Of a stretch of DNA of 33,473 nucleotides, positions 27,115 to 33,473 are shown piece after piece. The stretch's first letter is position 1. Every line of letters begins with the position of its first letter. The position numbers were made by a program, and so were the translations under genes. Location of the stretch: contig JAUTXJ010000035.1 in NCBI GenBank assembly GCA_030838075.1, positions 1 to 33,473 of the forward strand, in the 5' to 3' direction. The stretch comes from Acidobacteriaceae bacterium. Its GTDB lineage: Bacteria > Acidobacteriota > Terriglobia > Acidiferrales > UBA7541. The notes beneath the pieces are model-generated. The model saw only the letters and a program-made list of their open reading frames with translations, made no database searches and was not told the DNA's origin.

Positions 27115-29310
27115 TCAGGGCAAAAATTGCGCTGGGTCCGTGCGCTTTTTCAAAACTGGTCGGTTGCCTTCAGACGGCGGTGGCATCGCCGCTGGCGCTG
27201 AAGGAGTCGCGGTGCCTCCCGCGCCAGGAGCTACAGCCGTTTTCTCACCCTCGGTGTATGCCTTCTTCAAAAATCCCTCGGCGACCTGTTGCGCCCCGCC
27301 CGTATTGTCATTGGTCTGTCTCGCCTTGCTGTACTCGTTGACCGCGCGTTCCCGCTGCGCCAGCAAATCAAAAATCTTTCCTAGATAAATGTGGCTCCAG
27401 ACCTCCGTCCACTTCTCGGAAGGTTCCGGCACAGTCTGCAATGCCTCGCGAAACGCATTGGCCGAGGCCTGATAATTCTTCTGGTAAAAAAACGCTTCGC
27501 CCATCCGGAAATTCGCTAGCGGGCGATTCGGTTGGATAGCCAAAGCGCGCTGGTACTGCACGACCGCATCGTAATAGCGGCCTTGCTCCGCCAATTCTTC
27601 GCCACGCGCCACTGCCGCCCTCGCGCGCAAGTTTGTGCTGGCCTTGAGAATCAGGTTGTTGGGATCAACACGAATTCCCCCCGGTTTGGGCCGCCCAAAC
27701 GTTTCTACTGTGAAATCCGACTCCGAGCCAATCACATCAATCGTCTTCAACTCCGGATTGCCTTCTGTATCGATACGCAATTCCACTGGCATGCGGAAAG
27801 TATCGAGTGGCTGTTTAATCTTGCCGGAAATGCGAAAGCCTTTGGGCGTGCGGTAGACCACGTAATCGATGGTAAATTCCGGAATGCCCGTGGAATTCAG
27901 CCACTGCGTAAAAAATCCCCGAAGTTCCGGAGGCGCTTCACCCTTCTTGACTGATGTTTGCACATGTTGTTGCGCCATGGCCGCAAAATCCTCGATACGC
28001 GCGCTCTTCCCTTCGTACTTGGTGTAAAAATCGTGCAGCAGCGATTTGAACGCCACGTCACCCATCTGCGCGCGCACCATGTGAAAAATCATCGCGCCTT
28101 TGTTCATCACCACGGAACGATAATCCGCCGAGTACGGCGCAAGTCGCGCTGCTTGGGCAATTGGCGCGGCATCTTCAAACATCAGCGCGCCGACGGCAAA
28201 CTCATCAACTGCCCTCAGCCCTGCTTCTCGCCCGGCATTCTGTTCCGCATAGAGCGCTTCCGAATAGCGCGCCAGACCATCGCTGATCCACACATCATTC
28301 GGTGAAGCCGGCAGAACTTCGTTGCCCCACCATTGCGAAGCCACTAATCGCGCAATCGTGCGGTCATTCGACTTGGGATCCCACGCCCGCCGGCTCAGCA
28401 ACAACACGCCTGGCCCGGCAAATTCACGCAAGGTGCCGTCGGGAATCTGAATTACGGACATGGCCGGATCGGGTAGCGCTCCGAACATGTCGGAAAAAAC
28501 CGTCATGGAGCGCGCCACCGACGCGGCAAAATCAGCCGCATTGCCCGATGCCGAACGCGGCGCGTATACCACCACGCTCACGCCCTCCGCTTGTTGAGGA
28601 TTAAGCTGTAAATTCCCGGCGACGAAGGTGCCATTCGGTGCCGCGTTCTTGCATTCGAAGGTATAAACGATACGGTCGCCATCAATCGGATTTTTTCCAG
28701 CGGTCGTGGTAGGAGCCAAAGCTTTGCCGGTACCCGCCACAGCAAATGACGCCGGCACATTCAATCGAAAAGTTCCGGTATATCGGTTCGCCGGATAATC
28801 CGTCAGCGGAAACCACCGCGAGGGCAGAAGCAGGTAAGCGAAATCATGATTGATCACCGCGGCACGAACGCCCGGGACCGGACTGTTTTCTTCGTTGCCG
28901 AGCAATCCAGTGTAAGCGAAGGTCAGCGACACGTGGCCGCCCGCGCCCACCGGCGATGGCACCGTCACTATCAAGAATAAAGGGTTCTGCCGGTCCCGCT
29001 CAAAGTTCAGTAACTTGCCGTCAGCTGATTTTACCGATTGCACCTCCAGATTGGGGTGCAACTCCACGCGTACATTCCCGGAAACTTCCAGCGCTTTGAA
29101 ATCAACCTTAGCGGTCGCGGTAAGAGATTGTCGAATGGTGTCCAGCGTCGCCGACACATCATAATTTTCTGCAATAAACGCTACCGGTCGCGGGTTCTGC
29201 GCTCTCAACGATCCAGCCGCGAACAATACCAGGGTCAACGCTCCCAAGCGCGCTATTGGCCTTAAAGCTTTCTTACGAAGGGCCATCGGACCCCTTTCAC
29301 ATTTTTTCAT
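27115..29310 (-). CDS. Secreted M1-aminopeptidase-like protein with degenerate zinc site and C-terminal TPRs
   Basis: Signal peptide-like ALRPIARLGALTLVLFAAGSLRAQ. M1-like QWWGNE and WISDGLARYSEAL. TPR segments near the C-terminus. Start uncertain: GTG 29376, ATG 29310 or ATG 29286. Confidence 0.82.
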   Translation of the reverse strand: MKKCERGPMALRKKALRPIARLGALTLVLFAAGSLRAQNPRPVAFIAENYDVSATLDTIRQSLTATAKVDFKALEVSGNVRVELHPNLEVQSVKSADGKLLNFERDRQNPLFLIVTVPSPVGAGGHVSLTFAYTGLLGNEENSPVPGVRAAVINHDFAYLLLPSRWFPLTDYPANRYTGTFRLNVPASFAVAGTGKALAPTTTAGKNPIDGDRIVYTFECKNAAPNGTFVAGNLQLNPQQAEGVSVVVYAPRSASGNAADFAASVARSMTVFSDMFGALPDPAMSVIQIPDGTLREFAGPGVLLLSRRAWDPKSNDRTIARLVASQWWGNEVLPASPNDVWISDGLARYSEALYAEQNAGREAGLRAVDEFAVGALMFEDAAPIAQAARLAPYSADYRSVVMNKGAMIFHMVRAQMGDVAFKSLLHDFYTKYEGKSARIEDFAAMAQQHVQTSVKKGEAPPELRGFFTQWLNSTGIPEFTIDYVVYRTPKGFRISGKIKQPLDTFRMPVELRIDTEGNPELKTIDVIGSESDFTVETFGRPKPGGIRVDPNNLILKASTNLRARAAVARGEELAEQGRYYDAVVQYQRALAIQPNRPLANFRMGEAFFYQKNYQASANAFREALQTVPEPSEKWTEVWSHIYLGKIFDLLAQRERAVNEYSKARQTNDNTGGAQQVAEGFLKKAYTEGEKTAVAPGAGGTATPSAPAAMPPPSEGNRPVLKKRTDPAQFLP

Positions 29311-29372
29311 TGGAATCGGCACACCCACTTGCACGCCGCAGCTACGGCTACTTCTATAGGATACCAAACCCC

Positions 29373-30536
29373 TCACTTTGCGTTGCTTTGCGCCCGCCGT
29401 AATTGACCGACGATCGCATCTGCAGCTCTTTCAACGGCTCCTGGCGGCCCTAACAACCGTGTTACCTCTGCCAAACCTAGTTGCATGGCCGCCATTTTCT
29501 CAAGGCTCTCTTTGGATGCCGACAATAGCGATACGGCTTCGCGCGCGACGCGGATGGGCGTGAAATCATCTTGAATTAACTCTGGAACGACCTCGCGCCC
29601 AGCGATCAGGTTAACCATGCTGAAAAATTTGGTGCGCACCAGCGGCTTGGCCAGCTTTGCGGTCAGCGGCGACAGCCTGTAAATCACGATCATCGGCTTT
29701 CCCAACAACGCCGCCTCAACGGTCGCGGTCCCGCTGGAGACGATCGTTAAATCCGCAGCGGCCAATGCATCATATGTGGCCCCTGTTACAAAATGTACCC
29801 CGTTGCTCGGACTGAAGTAAGCCTCCAGATCCGGCCGATTCACTCCGGGCGCTACGGCAACCACCGCTTGCAGCTCGGGAATCGCACGCCTAATTTCGTT
29901 CAGCGCTTCGGCCAGAATTGCAGCGTGATACTCGATCTCTCCTCGACGGCTACCCGGCAGAACGGTGACAATTGGCTTATCAACACTCAGCCCATTGGCG
30001 GAGCAAAATTCCGCGCGCGACATGCCCACCTTCACATTGCCCACCAGCGGATGGCCAATGAATTCCACCGCCACTCCCGCGTCGCGATAAAATTTTTCCT
30101 CGAATGGGAAAATACATAAGGCTTGTGCGAATCTGCGTCGCACCAAATTCGCGCGCCACGGCCGCCACGCCCAAAATTGCGGGCAAATGTAATAAATGTT
30201 TCGAATGCCCAGCGGCGAAAGCTTGCGTGCCAGCCGCAAATGAAAACCCGGAAAATCTGTGAGAATCGCCAGAGGCGGCCGTCGCCGCTCCGCCTCGTCA
30301 ACCAACTGCCTCATCGCCTGTCGCAGAGACGGCAGTTTTCGCAACACTTCCGTAATTCCCAACACCGACACTTCCGAGTAATCCAGGATAATTTCAACGC
30401 CGGCCTCGCGCATTTGCGGTCCACCCATACCAAACAGCGCAACATCTGCGCGCTGCTTGAGCGCTGTCGCCAGGCGCGCCGCATACATATCGCCCGAAGC
30501 CTCGCCGGCGGACAGCAGAATGGGCGTAGCGCTCAT
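29373..30536 (-). CDS. lpxB: Lipid-A-disaccharide synthase
   Basis: ILLSAGEASGDMYAARLATAL, GMGGPQMREAGVE, TVLPGSRRGEIEYH, VSSGTATVEAALLGKPMIVIYR. Confidence 0.95.
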   Translation of the reverse strand: MSATPILLSAGEASGDMYAARLATALKQRADVALFGMGGPQMREAGVEIILDYSEVSVLGITEVLRKLPSLRQAMRQLVDEAERRRPPLAILTDFPGFHLRLARKLSPLGIRNIYYICPQFWAWRPWRANLVRRRFAQALCIFPFEEKFYRDAGVAVEFIGHPLVGNVKVGMSRAEFCSANGLSVDKPIVTVLPGSRRGEIEYHAAILAEALNEIRRAIPELQAVVAVAPGVNRPDLEAYFSPSNGVHFVTGATYDALAAADLTIVSSGTATVEAALLGKPMIVIYRLSPLTAKLAKPLVRTKFFSMVNLIAGREVVPELIQDDFTPIRVAREAVSLLSASKESLEKMAAMQLGLAEVTRLLGPPGAVERAADAIVGQLRRAQSNAK

Positions 30537-30644
30537 GAACAGCCGACGGAATTTGTCTTAGGAAATTGTTTCTTATGTAGTTGTTCTAGCAGGAAAACGC
30601 AAATCTGTTGCGGGGCCGATTTTATCGCGAGGAACTCATGGTAC

Positions 30645-32519
30645 TCAGTCATTAGCCTGCAGTGGGGAAGGCTCTGGTCCGGCACTTACGTCGACCGGCA
30701 AATGTAATTCCTGTTCCTTATATTGCAGCTGGTACAGCCGGTAATAGATCCCGCGTTGTGCCAGCAGTTCCTGGTGCGCACCCTGTTCTCTCAAGCGGCC
30801 TTTGTGGAATACCAGAATGCAATCCGCGTGCTGAATGGTACTCAGCCGGTGGGCGATAACCAGCGCCGTCCGGCCCGACAGTAAGCGGTCCAGCGCTTCG
30901 CGAATTAATAGCTCCGTCTTGGTGTCCACGCTCGAAGTAGCTTCGTCGAGAATCAAGAAGCGCGGATTGTGCGCCAAGGCTCGCGCAAAATTAATCAGCT
31001 GCCTTTGTCCTACTGACAAAGTCGAACCGCGCTCGTTCACCGAAGTATCCACGCCACCCGGCAATGCGCGAATAAAATCGCCCAGCCCCACTTCATCAAC
31101 TGCATGCTCAACTGTCGGCCGATCAATCCCTGCGGTTCCCAGCCGCACATTCGATTCAATAGTCCCGGAAAAGAGGAAAGGATCCTGCAGCACGATGCCA
31201 AATTGCCGCCGCAAATCCTGCAATTCGATCTTGCGAATGTCGATGCCGTCCAGCAAAATCTGCCCGCGCTGAATTTCATAAAACCGCAGCAGCAGCGAAA
31301 TCAGCGTAGTCTTGCCCGCGCCAGTGTGGCCCACGATGGCCATGGTCTGCCCGGGTTCAACACGGAACGAAACGTCGCGCAGCACCCAATCCCCATCCTT
31401 AGGCTCGCCGCTTTTGTAAGAAAACCAAACATTGCGAAATTCAATTTCTCCACGTGGATCACGCAGCGGAATCGCACTGGGATCACTCGAGATCGTGATC
31501 GGCTCATCGAGCAGCTTGAATATGCGTTCGGAAGCGGCCATCGCCGACTGCAGAATGTTAAATTTTTCGCTCAAATCCTGGATCGGGCGAAAGAACCTCT
31601 GCGCGAACTGCATAAATGCCACCAAAACGCCTAACGTAAGAGTCCCGGCAAAAATTCTTATTCCACCAACCCACAAAATCAGCGCGATGGCCGCCACACC
31701 AAGAAACTCAACCGTAGGATAGAAAAGTGCAAATGCGAGAATGGCGTCCTTATAAGCCAGCATATGATCGCGATTGCGCTTGATAAACTCCACACGCGCG
31801 CGCCGCTCGCGATTGAATACTTGCACGATGCTCATGCCGGAAATGTATTCCTGTAGAAAAGCATTAATGCGTGCAATCGCGGTTCGAATGCGCCGATTGG
31901 CCTCGCGCACAAATTTGCGAAACACAAAAGTGACTACCAGGATGAGCGGCAACGCCGCTAACGCTGCGAGTGCCAGCCGCCAGTCCAGATACAAAAGCAC
32001 TCCCACCATCACCAGCAACAGGAAAAAATCGTTGATCATGGTGACGACGCCAGCCGCGAATAAATCATTCAGGGCATCCACGTCGGTCGTCACACGCGTA
32101 ACCAGCCGGCCCACGGGGTTTTTATCCAAATAGCTCATGGACAGCCGCTGGATATGCGCAAAAATCTCCTGGCGCATGTCGTACATGGTCTGCTGTCCGA
32201 CCCGCTGCATGATCCGGATTTGCACGTACTGTGCGAGAAAATCAAAAAACAAAACCAGCAGGTAGATAATGCTGATGACCACCAGACCCCGCCTCGCCGC
32301 CAGGACGCTGATCAGGTGATGGGCTGAGGGATCTAGATACTTATCGATGGCGGTTCGAAATAACATCGGCGGCGCCAGTTCAAGCGGGGTAACCGCAAGC
32401 GTCAACGCCAAAGCGAGGATCACCTGCCATTTGTACGGACGCATGTACTCGAGCAAACGCCTCATCAACCGCGAGTCGTATGCTTTTCCGAGCGCTTCTT
32501 CTTCGTGGGCGTTACTCAT
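30645..32519 (-). CDS. ABC exporter half-transporter (TMD-NBD)
   Basis: Six-TM exporter domain; Walker A GHTGAGKTT, LSVGQ signature, Walker B FLILDEATSSVD, H-loop IAHRLST. Confidence 0.94.
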   Translation of the reverse strand: MSNAHEEEALGKAYDSRLMRRLLEYMRPYKWQVILALALTLAVTPLELAPPMLFRTAIDKYLDPSAHHLISVLAARRGLVVISIIYLLVLFFDFLAQYVQIRIMQRVGQQTMYDMRQEIFAHIQRLSMSYLDKNPVGRLVTRVTTDVDALNDLFAAGVVTMINDFFLLLVMVGVLLYLDWRLALAALAALPLILVVTFVFRKFVREANRRIRTAIARINAFLQEYISGMSIVQVFNRERRARVEFIKRNRDHMLAYKDAILAFALFYPTVEFLGVAAIALILWVGGIRIFAGTLTLGVLVAFMQFAQRFFRPIQDLSEKFNILQSAMAASERIFKLLDEPITISSDPSAIPLRDPRGEIEFRNVWFSYKSGEPKDGDWVLRDVSFRVEPGQTMAIVGHTGAGKTTLISLLLRFYEIQRGQILLDGIDIRKIELQDLRRQFGIVLQDPFLFSGTIESNVRLGTAGIDRPTVEHAVDEVGLGDFIRALPGGVDTSVNERGSTLSVGQRQLINFARALAHNPRFLILDEATSSVDTKTELLIREALDRLLSGRTALVIAHRLSTIQHADCILVFHKGRLREQGAHQELLAQRGIYYRLYQLQYKEQELHLPVDVSAGPEPSPLQAND

Positions 32520-33473
32520 GCACGTTCGAGTTCTTCTTCCAGCAGCTGCTTGTGATAAAGGTCCGCGTAATATCCGCCGCGAGCCAGCAAATCTTCATGC
32601 TTTCCGCGTTCGATAATTTGGCCGTCACGCAAAACGACGATCTGGTCAGCTTCTTGCACCGTGGACGTACGATGCGAAATTAGAATTGTTGTTCTTCCGG
32701 CCATAATCCCGCGCAGGCGCGACAAAATCCGTTCCTCGGTCTGCGTATCTACTGCGGAAAGCGAATCGTCGAGAATCAGTATTTTAGGATCCCTGACCAA
32801 GGCGCGAGCAATCGCGGTGCGTTGCTTTTGTCCGCCGGACAACGTGATGCCGCGTTCTCCGACCACCGTCTCGTATTTGTCCGTGAAGTCCTCGATATCG
32901 CCTTCGAGGCTTGCAACCTCTGCGGCTTCGCGTACCCGTTCTGCATCGTATTGCGGCAGCCCAAAAGCGATATTTTCGCCCAGCGTGTCCCCGAATAAAT
33001 AGGTGTCCTGCGGTACATACCCAATGGCGCGCCGCAACGTTTCTAGCGGCCACTCGCGTATCGGCCGCCCATCGATCAGCAATTCTCCCGCAGGCGCTTC
33101 CCACAATCGTGCGACCAGCGCAGCCAGCGTGGTCTTCCCGCTTCCCGTCGGCCCAATAATCGCCAACGTGGAACCCGCAGGTACCGTCAAATTTATATTT
33201 CTCAGTATCGGATGGCTGGAATTCGCGTTGGAACCCGTTCCGTTACCCGCGGTCGATGTGGTCAAAGCCGCCTTATTCGCAGATGCTCCGTTGCTAGCCG
33301 TGCCGCTTGCGTTACCATCTCCCGATAACATCGTGGGATACGTGAACGTCAGATCACGAAATTCGATTTCTCCCCGTACTTCCTTATCAGCTGGAACTTT
33401 TGCATCGCGATCATCAATATTCGGCTGAGCATTCAAGATGTACGTCAACCGCCCCATGGACGCGGCACCGCGC
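32516..33473 (-). CDS. ABC exporter half-transporter (TMD-NBD), partial; N-terminus lies outside the window
   Basis: Walker A GPTGSGKTT, LSGGQ, Walker B ILILDDSLSAVD, H-loop ISHRTST. The reading frame is open to the window edge. Four-base overlap with the partner gene. Confidence 0.93.
   Translation of the reverse strand, partial: RGAASMGRLTYILNAQPNIDDRDAKVPADKEVRGEIEFRDLTFTYPTMLSGDGNASGTASNGASANKAALTTSTAGNGTGSNANSSHPILRNINLTVPAGSTLAIIGPTGSGKTTLAALVARLWEAPAGELLIDGRPIREWPLETLRRAIGYVPQDTYLFGDTLGENIAFGLPQYDAERVREAAEVASLEGDIEDFTDKYETVVGERGITLSGGQKQRTAIARALVRDPKILILDDSLSAVDTQTEERILSRLRGIMAGRTTILISHRTSTVQEADQIVVLRDGQIIERGKHEDLLARGGYYADLYHKQLLEEELERA

Overview
This 33.5-kb bacterial chromosomal window looks like Acidobacteriota-type DNA, judged only from gene content and protein flavour. 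It is densely coded and has no IS elements, phage genes or CRISPR arrays. From left to right it contains: tRNA-Leu(GAG); a lone heme-copper oxidase subunit III; an aminotransferase; a divergent HD-GYP response regulator and large sensor kinase pair; two coupled membrane proteins of unknown function; a small proline-tailed membrane peptide; an orphan protein; an XRE regulator with a degenerate S24-like domain; a secreted HExxH protein; an MFS / MrfA-like helicase / MrfB-like exonuclease cluster; DUF190 and CrcB downstream of a clear fluoride riboswitch with a terminator; an hbd / ArsC-Spx-like / rhodanese / enoyl-CoA hydratase / Mug-like glycosylase cluster; an ornithine cyclodeaminase-family and SH3-like protein pair; DoxX; PspC; a fused 2-oxoacid dehydrogenase E1; a low-complexity orphan; an apparently inactivated M1-peptidase-like TPR protein; lpxB; and an asymmetric heterodimeric ABC exporter, whose second gene runs off the window. 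The strongest non-coding signal is the fluoride riboswitch at about 17297-17385 on the minus strand. The best candidates for under-described biology are the MFS-mrfAB arrangement, the M1 pseudo-peptidase, the repeated 3'-3' gene overlaps (4 of 5 convergent junctions), the tandem 19-bp repeat upstream of doxX, and several orphan proteins. I found no single large novel system that I can support from sequence alone.
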